The notes below the pieces were generated by a model. The model was given only the letters and a program-made list of their open reading frames with translations, ran no database searches and was not told the DNA's origin. From assembly GCF_000282135.1 (NCBI RefSeq), contig NZ_AKJW01000004.1, positions 1 through 64,000 of the forward strand: a stretch of DNA of 64,000 nucleotides, in the 5' to 3' direction. The DNA is from Herbaspirillum sp. CF444 (GTDB lineage Bacteria > Pseudomonadota > Gammaproteobacteria > Burkholderiales > Burkholderiaceae_D). The translations under genes were made by a program, and so were the position numbers. Below, piece by piece: positions 1 through 9,273 of the stretch (the stretch's first letter is position 1; each line of letters begins with the position of its first letter).

Positions 1-741
1 GAGCAGGCCTTTTTTCTTTTTGAGAAGCAAAAAATGCGGAGAGGAGAGAGTCGCCTGTGAGCTCTCCGCGGGGCTCGAAGGAATTATTTCTTGGCGATGT
101 TGTTGCGCCGTCCAGGGCGTTTGCGTACATCCTGTTCCCTAGGAAAACGGGATTTTTTGCCTTGTTTTTATTAGAATAAAATGCTGTTTTACGATGTCAT
201 ATTTTCTATGTTATTTTGGAACAAATTTCAACAAACTTGACTTGATATCTGTTTAGGGCTCTAGTGAGAGAAGTCTCCGAAGAAGACACATATTTAATGT
301 CGATATGAACGCACTTCACGCCATTAAGAGGCATTTTCCTTCGCGAGGAAATATCGGAAAACAAATGAATCCGGGCCTTTTCCGACGAGATTGAAGAGAT
401 ACGAAGTCGAATGAGGATTAAAGGCTGAACAAACGGAAGGAGTGTAGCGCCTGACTACGCCGGGTTCATGAACCTTTTTACGCATCGGCGCGCAGCAGTT
501 GCGTAGACTAAGTCGGGCGGTGGAGCTGCCGGCACCGATTTCGGACAACAAGAAAAAGACGAAATGCAGCACCGCACGAAGAACAAATCGGACGCAACGT
601 ACATAACGAACAGAATAATCAGTTTCTTGTAAAACGGATTTTCAGCGGACAAAGAACCAGTGCAGGGTGCAGGAATTTCAGTGAACGTCAGCACGGCGCC
701 CCCGATAAACTGTTTAAGCTTCATCGAAATTCATCATTACG
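1..741. other. AT-rich gap without a supported gene
   Basis: This stretch is markedly richer in A and T than the rest of the window, mostly between about 130 and 420. Short open frames exist on the minus strand (324-572 and 455-724), but they have no ribosome binding site and do not resemble any protein I know. The first 20 bases end in a pyrimidine run that could be the tail of a terminator of a gene lying before the window. The promoter of the sensor kinase that starts at 742 must lie here, but I could not place it with confidence. Confidence 0.5.
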
Positions 742-2520
742 ATGCCGATATTAAACAAGAAAAAATCGTCCATTGCGAATGCCGGTGTTTTCTTCTTTTT
801 CGCCATGTTGTTGTCGATTGGAGTCGCAGCCGTCTCTTGCAGCAGCGCGCGCATTGTTGAAAGGGCGGTCTGGGTTCAACACAGGCATGCTGTTTTGCAG
901 CGTCCTGACGAGACGCATTCGACCTTGCTCAATCTGGTTGCCGGCGTACTCGCCGGTCGTCATGAGTATCTGCTTGGCTTCGGGGGGGATCGTACGGCGC
1001 TGTCTGGCATGCTGGAAGGCTTGCGCGCCCTGCAAATCGACAAGCGGACGCAACTGGACAGGCTGGTGCAACTGAGCGGGAACATCGCCAGGCGCGTGGA
1101 GCTTGCGCGCACCTTGCTGGAATCCGGCAAGAACGCCCGGATCGACGGCATTCATTTCCATGTGCGCGATCCGAGCGAGGATATCCGTAAGCAGTTCGTG
1201 CAACTCAAGAGCGCGGAAAACGCCTTGCTGGAGCAACGTTCCGTCGAAACGAAAAAAAGCATCGACTGGGCCATTTTTTCCATCCTCAGCGGCAGTGTCG
1301 TCGGCCTGGTGATTCTGCTGGTCGTCTACCTGCGTCTCAAGCGGGAGATGCGGCGCAGCAGGGAAGCGCAGCTCAAGGCCCGGATCTATGCGGCAGAACT
1401 CGACAATCTGTACAACCAGGCGCCTTGCGGCTATCACTCCATTGACGAGGAGAGCGGATTGATCGTGCAAATGAACGACACCGAACTGGCCTGGCTCGGC
1501 TACACTCGCGAGCAAGTGATCGGCAAGCTGAAGCAGGCCGATCTGCTGACACCGGAAAGCGCCGAGCGTTATCGGTTGGAGGTGTGGCCGCGCTTCCAGC
1601 GCGACAAATCGATCAGCAACGTCGACCTCGACTACCGCCGCGCCGACGGGACGCATTTTTCGACGCTGATGAGCGCAGGTACGGCACGGCATCCCGACAC
1701 CGGCCTGGCGGTCAGTCGCAATATGATTGACGACATCTCGGCGCGCAAGCAGATGGAGCGCGAAATGGACGCGCTCAACGCCGATCTCAGGCGTCATGCC
1801 CAGCATCTGAGCAACATCAACAAGGAACTGGAGAGCTTTTCGTATTCGGTCTCGCACGACTTGCGGGCGCCGCTGCGGGCGATCTCGGGCTACGCCATGA
1901 TGGTCGAAGAAGACTATGCGCAGGCGCTGGACGATAAAGGAAGAGAACTGCTGCAAGTCATCTGCAGGAACGTCAAAAAGATGGATGGGCTGATCAACGA
2001 CTTGTTGCGTCTGTCCAGGTCAAGCACGGGTGAGTTGAAGCCGGCGAAGGTGCCCACGCGCGAGGTCGTCGAACACTGCGTCAAGGGATTGCAGCGCGAG
2101 TACGGCAATGTTGAATTCATCATCGGGCCGCTCGACGACGTCGTCGCCAATCGCGCTCTGCTGGCCGAGGTATGGGAAAACCTGCTTGGCAATGCCGTCA
2201 AGTTCAGTAGCAGGCAAGCCCGGCCGGAGGTCAGGGTCAGCGCCAAGGGCACGCCGGAGGAAGTGGTGTTTCAGGTGAGCGACAACGGCGTCGGATTTGA
2301 CATGCGTTATGTCCACAAACTCTTCGGCACGTTTCAGCGTCTGCACAGGCAGGACGATTTCCCCGGCAGCGGCATCGGCCTGGCGTTGGTGCAACGCATC
2401 GTCGTCAGGCATAACGGGCGTGTCTGGGCCGAAAGCGTGCCGGGCGAGGGCGCCAGCTTCTATTTTTCGCTGCCGAGAACACCGCCGGATTTGCATGAAT
2501 CGACCATGGTGGCGCGATGA
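742..2520 (+). CDS. Membrane PAS-domain sensor histidine kinase
   Basis: This is a 592-residue inner-membrane sensor kinase. A first transmembrane helix lies at about 12-33, a helical periplasmic sensor resembling CHASE3 at 34-175, and a second helix at 176-198. A PAS domain follows at about 220-335 and then a HisKA/HATPase core. The phosphorylated histidine is H372 in SYSVSHDLRAPLRAI. The N box (WENLLGNAVKFS), DNGVGF and GSGIGLAL ATP-site motifs are all intact. The kinase core resembles that of bacteriophytochromes, whose usual partners are small Rcp1-type receivers, and one such receiver is encoded at 4898. No receiver domain is attached. The start codon has no clear Shine-Dalgarno sequence, so the exact N-terminus is uncertain, but the first helix begins close behind it. 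Confidence 0.9.
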   Translation: MPILNKKKSSIANAGVFFFFAMLLSIGVAAVSCSSARIVERAVWVQHRHAVLQRPDETHSTLLNLVAGVLAGRHEYLLGFGGDRTALSGMLEGLRALQIDKRTQLDRLVQLSGNIARRVELARTLLESGKNARIDGIHFHVRDPSEDIRKQFVQLKSAENALLEQRSVETKKSIDWAIFSILSGSVVGLVILLVVYLRLKREMRRSREAQLKARIYAAELDNLYNQAPCGYHSIDEESGLIVQMNDTELAWLGYTREQVIGKLKQADLLTPESAERYRLEVWPRFQRDKSISNVDLDYRRADGTHFSTLMSAGTARHPDTGLAVSRNMIDDISARKQMEREMDALNADLRRHAQHLSNINKELESFSYSVSHDLRAPLRAISGYAMMVEEDYAQALDDKGRELLQVICRNVKKMDGLINDLLRLSRSSTGELKPAKVPTREVVEHCVKGLQREYGNVEFIIGPLDDVVANRALLAEVWENLLGNAVKFSSRQARPEVRVSAKGTPEEVVFQVSDNGVGFDMRYVHKLFGTFQRLHRQDDFPGSGIGLALVQRIVVRHNGRVWAESVPGEGASFYFSLPRTPPDLHESTMVAR

Positions 2521-2557
2521 TGCTGCTCCGTGACGACTTTTTACGAAAGCCGATTTT

Positions 2558-4015
2558 ATGAGCATCCCCCTCCGGGTTCTGTTTGTCGAAGACATGGAAG
2601 AAGACGTGATCCTGATGGTTCGCGAGCTCAAGCGCGGCGGTTTCGAACCGACCTGGAAGCGGGTCGATACCGAACCCGACATGGAAGCCGCCATGCGCGA
2701 TAAATGGGATATCGTCATCTCCGATTATTCGATGCCGATGTTCAGCGCAGTCGCTGCGTTGGAACTGGTCAAACGGCAGCGCGATCAGATTCCCTTCATT
2801 ATCGTTTCGGGCGCCATCGGCGAGCAGACCGCGGTGGAGGTCATGAAGGCGGGCGCGCAGGATTACTTCCTCAAGAGCAGCATTGCGCGCTTGCCGATTG
2901 CGGTCGAACGCGAACTGCGCGATGCACTGGTGCGGCGCAAGCAACGCGCCAGCGCGGCCGCTTTGCGCGAGATGCAGGCGCGCTTTTACGCCTTCATGAA
3001 TGCCGCGCCGATGCCGGCCTGGATCAAGGACGCCGAGTTGCGCTACCTGTACGTCAATCCGGCGCAATCGGCCTTCTTCGGCATGACGCCGAGCGACATG
3101 ATCGGTTTGAGCGACTTCGACCTGATGTCCAGCGGCGCCGCACAAAATGCCCAGGAGCAGGATCGCATGGTGCTGGAAAGCAAGCGCGAAATGCACACGC
3201 AGGAAACCGTGTTCGACGCCGACCACAATCCGAAGATCATGGACATGGTGCGTTTCCCGATCGGCAGCGACGGCAAAAGTCTTGCGGCGGGTCTGGCGAT
3301 GGACGTCACCGAGCGCGTCAACTCGCAGAAAGAGCTGGAACACGCCATGGAGCGCCAGAAAATGCTGGCCAGCCGCGTCATCGAAGTGCAGGAGCGCGAG
3401 CGCCAGCATCTGGCGCGCGGGCTGCACGACGATGTCGGCCAATCGCTCACCGCGCTGAAGATCAACCTGGAAACCATCAAAAAGACCGGTTCGCTGGAAG
3501 GGCCGTCGCTGCAGAACGGCATCGACATCGTGGCTGCGGTATTGTCGCAGGTACGCAGCCTGTCGCTGGATTTGCGGCCGCCGCAGCTCGACAATCTCGG
3601 ACTGATCGCGACCTTGCGGTCTTACGTCGAGAACAAGTCGACGCTGGCCGGCGTGAAGGGCTGGTTTGAAAGTTCGCCGCTGTCGGTCGAACTGCACCAC
3701 GACATCGAGAACACCTGCTTTCGCATCGTGCAGGAAGCCGTCACCAACATCCTGCGCCACGCCAACGCCGAGAACATCTGGGTCAGGGTCAGCCAGCGCC
3801 AGGATCAATTGAACGTGAGCATCCGCGACGACGGCAAAGGTTTCGACATCGAGAAGGCGCGCAGCAACGCCATCTCAGGCACGAGTTTCGGATTGCTGAA
3901 TATGGAAGAGCGCGCCGTGCTGGTCGGCGGTACCATGGACATCGCCTCCGCGCCCGGCCAGGGCGTGGAGATCGTTTTGCAATTGCCTGTTGCCCCAGTC
4001 ATGAGGAGGATTTGA
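2558..4015 (+). CDS. Receiver-PAS-NarL-type histidine kinase fusion
   Basis: This is a soluble 485-residue protein. An N-terminal response-regulator receiver spans about 5-120, with phospho-acceptor D56 in ISDYSMP. A PAS domain at about 140-255 and a HisKA_3 kinase core follow, with H290 in the motif LARGLHDDVGQSL. The ATPase motifs are EAVTNILRHA, DDGKGFD and a glycine-rich FGLLNMEER segment typical of NarX/DegS-like kinases. With no membrane helix, its input must be phosphate on D56 or a cytosolic PAS ligand. It starts 37 bases after the membrane kinase gene, and the next regulator gene begins 2 bases after its stop. The order suggests the upstream kinase could phosphorylate D56 while H290 passes phosphate to the NarL-type partner; that relay is inferred. 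Confidence 0.9.
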   Translation: MSIPLRVLFVEDMEEDVILMVRELKRGGFEPTWKRVDTEPDMEAAMRDKWDIVISDYSMPMFSAVAALELVKRQRDQIPFIIVSGAIGEQTAVEVMKAGAQDYFLKSSIARLPIAVERELRDALVRRKQRASAAALREMQARFYAFMNAAPMPAWIKDAELRYLYVNPAQSAFFGMTPSDMIGLSDFDLMSSGAAQNAQEQDRMVLESKREMHTQETVFDADHNPKIMDMVRFPIGSDGKSLAAGLAMDVTERVNSQKELEHAMERQKMLASRVIEVQERERQHLARGLHDDVGQSLTALKINLETIKKTGSLEGPSLQNGIDIVAAVLSQVRSLSLDLRPPQLDNLGLIATLRSYVENKSTLAGVKGWFESSPLSVELHHDIENTCFRIVQEAVTNILRHANAENIWVRVSQRQDQLNVSIRDDGKGFDIEKARSNAISGTSFGLLNMEERAVLVGGTMDIASAPGQGVEIVLQLPVAPVMRRI

Positions 4016-4017
4016 AC

Positions 4018-4668
4018 ATGTCGACACGAATTTTGCTGGCGGACGATCATGCATTGGTGCGCAGCGGCATTCGCTCGCTGCTCACGGCCATGCCCGGGAT
4101 TGAAGTCGTGGCGGAAGCCGACGACGGCAATGCCGCCATCGAGCTCACGGAAAAGCACAAGCCCGACGTCGTCGTGATGGATATCGCAATGAAAGGAATG
4201 AATGGCCTGGAAGCCGTGCGGCGTCTGCGCGCCGATCATCCCACCATCAAATTCCTGATGCTGTCGATGTACGGCAGCGAAGAATACGTGATGCAGGCGC
4301 TCAATGCCGGCGCCAACGGTTATCTGTTCAAGGATTCGGCGGCTTATGAGCTGGAGAAGGCGCTCATTGAAGTCATCCATGGCCGACAATATCTCGACTC
4401 GCACATTTCCAAGGAAGCGCTTGATCTGTACATGAAAAAAGTCACGCAGGACGGTACGCCGGTGGAAGTGCTCACGCCGCGCCAGCGCGAAATCCTGCAG
4501 TTGATTGCGGAAGGCAACAATACCAAGGAAATCGCCTATCGCCTCAACGTCAGCGCCAAAACCATCGAGACCCATCGCTCCCAATTGATGGAACGTCTCG
4601 AGATTCGCGACGTCCCCGGACTGGTCCGTTACGCCATCCGTACCGGCCTGACGACGTCCGAGAAATAA
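4018..4668 (+). CDS. NarL/LuxR-family response regulator
   Basis: This is a DNA-binding response regulator of 216 residues. The receiver domain (about 4-120) has the acidic pair D9/D10, phospho-acceptor D55 in VVVMDIAMKG and conserved K105 in GYLFKDSA. A LuxR-type helix-turn-helix occupies about 147-210 (LTPRQREILQLIAEG, then KEIAYRLNVSAKTIETH). The ATG at 4018 is chosen over the in-frame TTG at 4012 because an AGGAGG ribosome site at 4004-4009 sits at correct spacing. That site overlaps the end of the kinase gene, which argues for coupled translation. It is the natural output partner of the HisKA_3 kinase encoded just before it. The gene is followed by about 230 bases with no gene and no clear terminator. 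Confidence 0.93.
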   Translation: MSTRILLADDHALVRSGIRSLLTAMPGIEVVAEADDGNAAIELTEKHKPDVVVMDIAMKGMNGLEAVRRLRADHPTIKFLMLSMYGSEEYVMQALNAGANGYLFKDSAAYELEKALIEVIHGRQYLDSHISKEALDLYMKKVTQDGTPVEVLTPRQREILQLIAEGNNTKEIAYRLNVSAKTIETHRSQLMERLEIRDVPGLVRYAIRTGLTTSEK

Positions 4669-4897
4669 AGCATGAATCTCGGGAAAATCCTGATAGCGCC
4701 CATTGTTGTTTATGCCATAATTAATTCGCCGACCTGATACTGCGAATGTAGTACATCGTTAAATATATGCAGATAAATTCAACGTCGATCATGCCTCTCC
4801 ACGCTCACGTATGGCATGTCGCAAGCCCGCCGTGTTGCAGCGTGGTGCAGAACCTGATGATGTTTAAAGCTAGTACCCGCAAGAAAGTGATCTGCAC

Positions 4898-5329
4898 ATG
4901 GAGCAAATGGATATCATGCTGGTGGACGATAGCCCGGAAGTCGCCGAGCTGACGCGCATTGCCCTGGAGACAAAAAAGCTCTCGGACAAGATGACATGGT
5001 TCAGCGATGCCGAAGAGGCTGCCGATTTCATGTTCGCCGACAACGGCTACGCCGGCCGCAAGGATCTGCACCCGCGCCTGATTCTTCTCGATCTGCATTT
5101 GCCGCTGATGAGCGGGCACGACTTCCTTAAAATGCTCAAATCGAATGTTGCCACGGCGCACATTCCGGTAGTGATGTTCTCTTCCTCGGACGATCAGCGC
5201 GACATCGTGCAGAGTTACCAGCTCGGCGCCAACGGCTACCTGATGAAATCAGCCGATCCACGCGAATTCATCGGCACCGTCGCGGACGCAGGGATGTACT
5301 GGGTGACCCGGAACAAGCCGGTGCGTTGA
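4898..5329 (+). CDS. Rcp1-type single-domain response regulator
   Basis: This is a stand-alone receiver of 143 residues with no output domain. The acidic pocket (D10, D11), the phosphorylation site D65 in LILLDLHLPL and K117 in GYLMKSAD are present. The two extra leucines around the site and the loop before it (NGYAGRKD) are typical of receivers paired with phytochrome-like kinases (Rcp1 family). It probably accepts phosphate from the membrane kinase encoded at 742 and acts by protein contact. The start could also be the ATG at 4907, which has GGAG just before it; the two choices differ by three residues. A strong bidirectional terminator follows at 5357. Confidence 0.88.
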   Translation: MEQMDIMLVDDSPEVAELTRIALETKKLSDKMTWFSDAEEAADFMFADNGYAGRKDLHPRLILLDLHLPLMSGHDFLKMLKSNVATAHIPVVMFSSSDDQRDIVQSYQLGANGYLMKSADPREFIGTVADAGMYWVTRNKPVR

Positions 5330-5356
5330 ACGCCGGATGACAGTGAAGGGGTAATA

Positions 5357-5384
5357 AAAAATGCAGGCTCAGGCCTGCATTTTT
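5357..5384. terminator. Bidirectional rho-independent terminator
   Basis: A perfect 12-base-pair stem (AAAAATGCAGGC paired with GCCTGCATTTTT) encloses a TCAG loop. The A and T runs at both ends let it stop transcripts from either side. It lies between the convergent receiver gene (ending 5329) and the Crp-type regulator gene (ending 5422). Confidence 0.9.
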
Positions 5385-5421
5385 GTTTGATGCACCGATA
5401 TTCGTACGTGCTTGACAGGCA

Positions 5422-6105
5422 TCAGGAAGGAAACTGACGCAGGCCGTCCAGATCGAGAATGGTGATGCTGCCATAGTCGACTTTCAGCAAGCCGGCTTTT
5501 TCCAATACCTGCAAAGCCTGATTGGCGCGCTGGCGCGACGCGCCGGAGAGGTTGCCGACTTCTTCCTGGGAAATTTGCAGTTCCAATCCGATGCCGGGAT
5601 TGAGGTAAGGATTGAACAGCGCCGCCAGGCAACGCGCCACGCGCGCATCGGGTTCGAGCATGCGATCGTATTCCACCAGGGAAATGAACAATGCCAATCG
5701 CTCGTTGAGTTGCGTGACGAGAAAACGATTGAAGGGAATGCTGTTGTCGAGCAACCAGAGATACGTCGCCTTCGGCATGTAGATCAGCTCGCTGTCGCGC
5801 AACGCCACCACGTCGTATCTGCGCGGCTCGTCCTTGAGCAGTGAACCTTCGCCGAGCCAGCCGCCGTTGGCCATGCCCGCGAAGGAAACGGTCTTGCCTT
5901 CCGGCGAAACGCTGCTCATCTTCAGCAGGCCTTCATGCACGCCTATCCAATGCGTGACCGGATCGCCCTTGTGGCACACGAAGGCGCCGGCGGAAAACTT
6001 GCGACTGAATACTTCTGCTTCCACGCGCGCCAATTGTTCGGCGGTCAGCGAGCGCGCCCAGATGGTCTTGTCCAGCATGTCCTTAATCGATGTGTCTCTT
6101 GTCAT
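5422..6105 (-). CDS. Crp/Fnr-family transcriptional regulator
   Basis: This is a 227-residue regulator with an N-terminal cyclic-nucleotide-binding-like beta-barrel (about 15-130; the segment GGWLGEGSLL stands where the phosphate-binding cassette lies) and a C-terminal winged helix (about 150-220, with QEEVGNLSGASRQRANQAL as the helix-turn-helix). No cysteine cluster for an FNR-type iron-sulfur cluster is visible. A longer frame runs up to a TTG at 6138, but the ATG at 6105 is preferred. The gene is divergent from the acyl-CoA ligase and transporter cluster that starts at 6390, so it may control that cluster. A repeated CAATTGTC motif lies 40-60 bases before its start and could be its own operator. 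Confidence 0.88.
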   Translation of the reverse strand: MTRDTSIKDMLDKTIWARSLTAEQLARVEAEVFSRKFSAGAFVCHKGDPVTHWIGVHEGLLKMSSVSPEGKTVSFAGMANGGWLGEGSLLKDEPRRYDVVALRDSELIYMPKATYLWLLDNSIPFNRFLVTQLNERLALFISLVEYDRMLEPDARVARCLAALFNPYLNPGIGLELQISQEEVGNLSGASRQRANQALQVLEKAGLLKVDYGSITILDLDGLRQFPS

Positions 6106-6144
6106 TGGAATGAGTTCTATGATGCGTCGCAATATCAAAAGTTT

Positions 6145-6165
6145 GACAATTGTCCTGCAATTGTC
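6145..6165. promoter_or_regulatory. Candidate operator with repeated CAATTGTC
   Basis: The octamer CAATTGTC occurs at 6147-6154 and again at 6158-6165, one helical turn apart. The first copy is part of a perfect palindrome, GACAATTGTC, at 6145-6154. The site lies in the divergent region between the Crp-type regulator gene and the acyl-CoA ligase gene. A related GACAA half-site follows at 6174. Binding by the neighbouring regulator is inferred. Confidence 0.35.
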
Positions 6166-6389
6166 TGCGAGATGACAACCCTGCCTCTCAACTCACACTA
6201 CTATCATCGCACAAAAGCAGCGCAACACCGGCTCGCTTACTAGGGTAAACAGCTAGAAAAATAGAGCGTTCCTCAGTAAGTGCGACGTAAGTAACCCGGT
6301 TCAGACTGACTTGACACATAGAGACCCCAAACGTTTCGCGGCAAGGCCATACCCGGCGGCAACGAACGTTTATAAATAAAGGTGGGACG

Positions 6390-8363
6390 ATGGTGGAGAC
6401 AACACAACGTCCAGGAGCGCAGACATTTCCGCAGTTGCTCCTGATGCATGCACAAGCACGCCCGGATCGCCCGGCATTCCGGGAAAAGGATCTCGGCATC
6501 TGGCAAACCACGACGTGGGCGCAGGTTGCCGGCGAGGTGAGGGCATTTGCCTGCGGCCTGGCGGCGCTCGGTTTCAAACGCGGCATGAGCCTGGCGATCA
6601 TCGGCAACAATTGCCCGCGCCTGTATTGGGCGATGTCGGCCACGCAATGCCTGGGCGGCATGCCGGTACCGCTGTATCAGGATGCGCCTGCCGCCGACAT
6701 GGCCTACGTGCTCAACGATGCAGAAATCGATTTCGTCGTCGCCGAAGACCAGGAGCAGGTCGACAAGGTCTTCGACATCAAACTGAATTTCTCCGAAGGC
6801 AGCGAGCGTCCGACGCACATCATCTATGACGACGAGCGTGGCATGCGCAATTATCGCCAGCCCGAACTGTCGTCCTTCGCCGGCGTGCAAGAACTGGGAC
6901 GCGCCTACGACAAGGCCAATCCATCGTTCTTCATGGACCAGGTCAACGCGCTGACGCCCGACGACATCGCCATCATTCTGTACACCTCCGGCACCACCGG
7001 CAAACCAAAAGGCGTATGTCACTCGCACGCGGCGATGATCGCCACCGCGACCACGCTGGTGGAATTCGATCAGCTCAACGATCGCGACGATGTGCTGTGC
7101 TACCTGCCGCTGGCCTGGGTCGGCGATTTCCTGTATTCGTTCGCGCAGACCCATGTCGCCGGCTTCTGCCTCAATTGCCCGGAGTCGCCGAGCACGGTCA
7201 TGACGGACTTGCGCGAGATCGGACCCACTTACTATTTCGCGCCGCCGCGCATCTACGAAAACATCCTCACGCAAGTGATGATCCGCATCGAAGACGCCGG
7301 CTGGGTCAAACGCCAACTGTTCCATGGCTTCATGAAGATCGCGCGCCGCGTCGGCATGCGCATTCTGGACAAGAAGCCGGATGTCTCGCTGGGAGATCGC
7401 CTGCTGTACGCGCTCGGCCATCTGGTGATTTACGGCCCGCTGAAAAATGTACTCGGCATGTCGCGCATCAGTGTGGCTTACACCGGCGGTGAAGCCATCG
7501 GTCCCGATCTGTTCGACTTCTATCGTTCGCTCGGCATCAACCTCAAGCAGCTGTACGGCATGACGGAAACCTGCGTGACGGTGTGCATGCAACCGTCCGG
7601 CGACGTCAAGCTCGATACCGTCGGCCGTCCGATGAAGGGCGTCGAGGTCCACATCGACGGCAACGGCGAAGTGCTGGTGCGCTCGCCGGGCTTGATGAAG
7701 TCTTACTTCAAGCGTCCCGATGCAACGGCCGAGGCGATCGACGAAAACGGCTATTTCCATACCGGCGACGCCGGCTTCTTCGACACCGACGGCCATCTGA
7801 AAATCATCGACCGCGCCAAGGATGTCGGCAAGATGGCTTGCGGTACGATGTTCGCGCCCAAGTACATCGAGAACAAGCTGAAGTTCTTCCCTTTCATCAA
7901 GGAAGCGGTCGTCTTCGGCAACCAGCGCGAGCAGTGCACCGCCTTCATCAATATCGACATGGACGCCGTCGGCAACTGGGCCGAGCGCCGCAACCTGGCT
8001 TACAGCGGCTACACCGATCTGGCTGCCCATGCCAGCGTGTACCAGCTGATCGCCGAATGCGTGGAAAAGGTGAATGCCGATCTGGTGCAGGATCCTCTGC
8101 TGGCCGATTCGCAGGTCCATCGCTTCCTGGTCTTGCACAAGGAACTCGATCCGGACGACGACGAACTCACGCGCACCCGCAAAGTGCGGCGCGGTTTCAT
8201 CGCCGAAAAATATGCGGTGCTGATCGACGCGCTCTACGCGGGCAAGCAATCGCAGTACATCGAGACGCAGGTGAAGTTCGAAGACGGCCGCCAGGGCATG
8301 ATCGCGGCCGATCTGAAGATCGCCGACGTCAAGACCTTCGCCAACCTCAATCAAGCGGCATAG
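6390..8363 (+). CDS. AMP-forming long-chain-type acyl-CoA ligase
   Basis: This is an adenylate-forming ligase of 657 residues that activates a carboxylic acid with ATP and CoA. The phosphate loop YTSGTTGKPKG is at about 198-208, the YGMTETC motif near 390-396 and HTGDAGFF near 456. A conserved lysine region follows in the C-terminal lid. The length and motif set fit the long-chain (FadD15/ACSBG-like) group rather than acetyl-CoA synthetases. A ribosome site (AAAGGTGG) precedes the ATG. It is the first gene of a same-strand cluster with a complete Liv-type ABC transporter, so it probably traps the imported acid as its CoA ester. The substrate cannot be read from sequence; aromatic or medium/long-chain acids are most likely. 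Confidence 0.88.
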   Translation: MVETTQRPGAQTFPQLLLMHAQARPDRPAFREKDLGIWQTTTWAQVAGEVRAFACGLAALGFKRGMSLAIIGNNCPRLYWAMSATQCLGGMPVPLYQDAPAADMAYVLNDAEIDFVVAEDQEQVDKVFDIKLNFSEGSERPTHIIYDDERGMRNYRQPELSSFAGVQELGRAYDKANPSFFMDQVNALTPDDIAIILYTSGTTGKPKGVCHSHAAMIATATTLVEFDQLNDRDDVLCYLPLAWVGDFLYSFAQTHVAGFCLNCPESPSTVMTDLREIGPTYYFAPPRIYENILTQVMIRIEDAGWVKRQLFHGFMKIARRVGMRILDKKPDVSLGDRLLYALGHLVIYGPLKNVLGMSRISVAYTGGEAIGPDLFDFYRSLGINLKQLYGMTETCVTVCMQPSGDVKLDTVGRPMKGVEVHIDGNGEVLVRSPGLMKSYFKRPDATAEAIDENGYFHTGDAGFFDTDGHLKIIDRAKDVGKMACGTMFAPKYIENKLKFFPFIKEAVVFGNQREQCTAFINIDMDAVGNWAERRNLAYSGYTDLAAHASVYQLIAECVEKVNADLVQDPLLADSQVHRFLVLHKELDPDDDELTRTRKVRRGFIAEKYAVLIDALYAGKQSQYIETQVKFEDGRQGMIAADLKIADVKTFANLNQAA

Positions 8364-8369
8364 GCCTGC

Positions 8370-9233
8370 ATGACCACCATGAAAAGACATATCACGGAAG
8401 AAGTGCAGCCGATGGAGCCGCTGCGACAGGATGTTCCGGCGACCGAAGACGGCGGCCGCAAGATCGGCGAGGTCGTGCTGGACCTGCAGAATATTTCCCT
8501 GTCCTTCGGCGGCGTCAAGGCGCTGACCGACATCTCGTTCAACGTGCGCGAACATGAGATCCGCGCCATCATCGGTCCCAACGGCGCCGGCAAGAGTTCG
8601 ATGATCAACGTCATCAACGGCGTCTACCATCCGCAGAAAGGCAGCATCGTTTTTCGCGGCGAACAGCGCCACAGCATGCATCCCAGCAAGGTGGCGCGCC
8701 AAGGCATCGCGCGCACCTTCCAGAACATTGCGTTGTTCAAGGGCATGACCGTGCTCGACAACATCATGACCGGGCGCAACACCAAGATGCATTCCAGCTT
8801 TCTCGCCAATGCAATCTGGTGGGGCAAGGCGCGCAACGAAGAAATCCTGCATCGGCACAAAGTCGAAGAGGTGATCGACTTCCTCGAAATCCAGCACATC
8901 CGCAAGACGCCGGTGGGACGCCTGCCTTACGGCCTGCAAAAACGCGTCGAGCTGGCGCGCGCGCTGGCGGCCGAACCGAGCATGCTGCTGCTGGACGAAC
9001 CGATGGCCGGCATGAACGTGGAAGAGAAGCAGGACATGTGCCGCTTCATCCTCGACGTCAACGAACAGTTCGGCACCACCATCGTGCTGATCGAGCACGA
9101 CATGGGCGTGGTGATGGACATCTCGGATCGCGTGGTCGTGCTCGACTACGGCAAGAAGATCGGCGATGGCACGCCGGACGAAGTGATGGCCAATCCGGAA
9201 GTGATCAAGGCCTATCTCGGCACATCACACTAA
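8370..9233 (+). CDS. Liv-type ABC transporter ATPase (LivG-like)
   Basis: This is a 287-residue cytoplasmic ATPase subunit of a branched-chain-amino-acid-type (HAAT) importer. The Walker A motif GPNGAGKSS, a signature-like LPYGLQKRVELARAL and Walker B LLLDEPMAGMN are seen in order, followed by the switch histidine in IEHDMG. An N-terminal extension of about 30 residues precedes the nucleotide-binding fold, so a later methionine (8379 or 8412) could be the true start. It begins 6 bases after the ligase gene, suggesting one transcript. Its partner ATPase is encoded at 12963. Confidence 0.92.
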   Translation: MTTMKRHITEEVQPMEPLRQDVPATEDGGRKIGEVVLDLQNISLSFGGVKALTDISFNVREHEIRAIIGPNGAGKSSMINVINGVYHPQKGSIVFRGEQRHSMHPSKVARQGIARTFQNIALFKGMTVLDNIMTGRNTKMHSSFLANAIWWGKARNEEILHRHKVEEVIDFLEIQHIRKTPVGRLPYGLQKRVELARALAAEPSMLLLDEPMAGMNVEEKQDMCRFILDVNEQFGTTIVLIEHDMGVVMDISDRVVVLDYGKKIGDGTPDEVMANPEVIKAYLGTSH

Positions 9234-9273
9234 ACGCACTAAATCCAGCGTACAGAACAAGCGGAGAACGCAG

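Noticed and set aside
324-724. Two short minus-strand frames in the left gap
   Set aside because: There is no ribosome site or family resemblance, and the two overlap each other in different frames.
6273-9098. A 941-codon minus-strand open frame opposite the ligase and LivG genes
   Set aside because: It crosses two well-supported genes and has the composition of a shadow frame.
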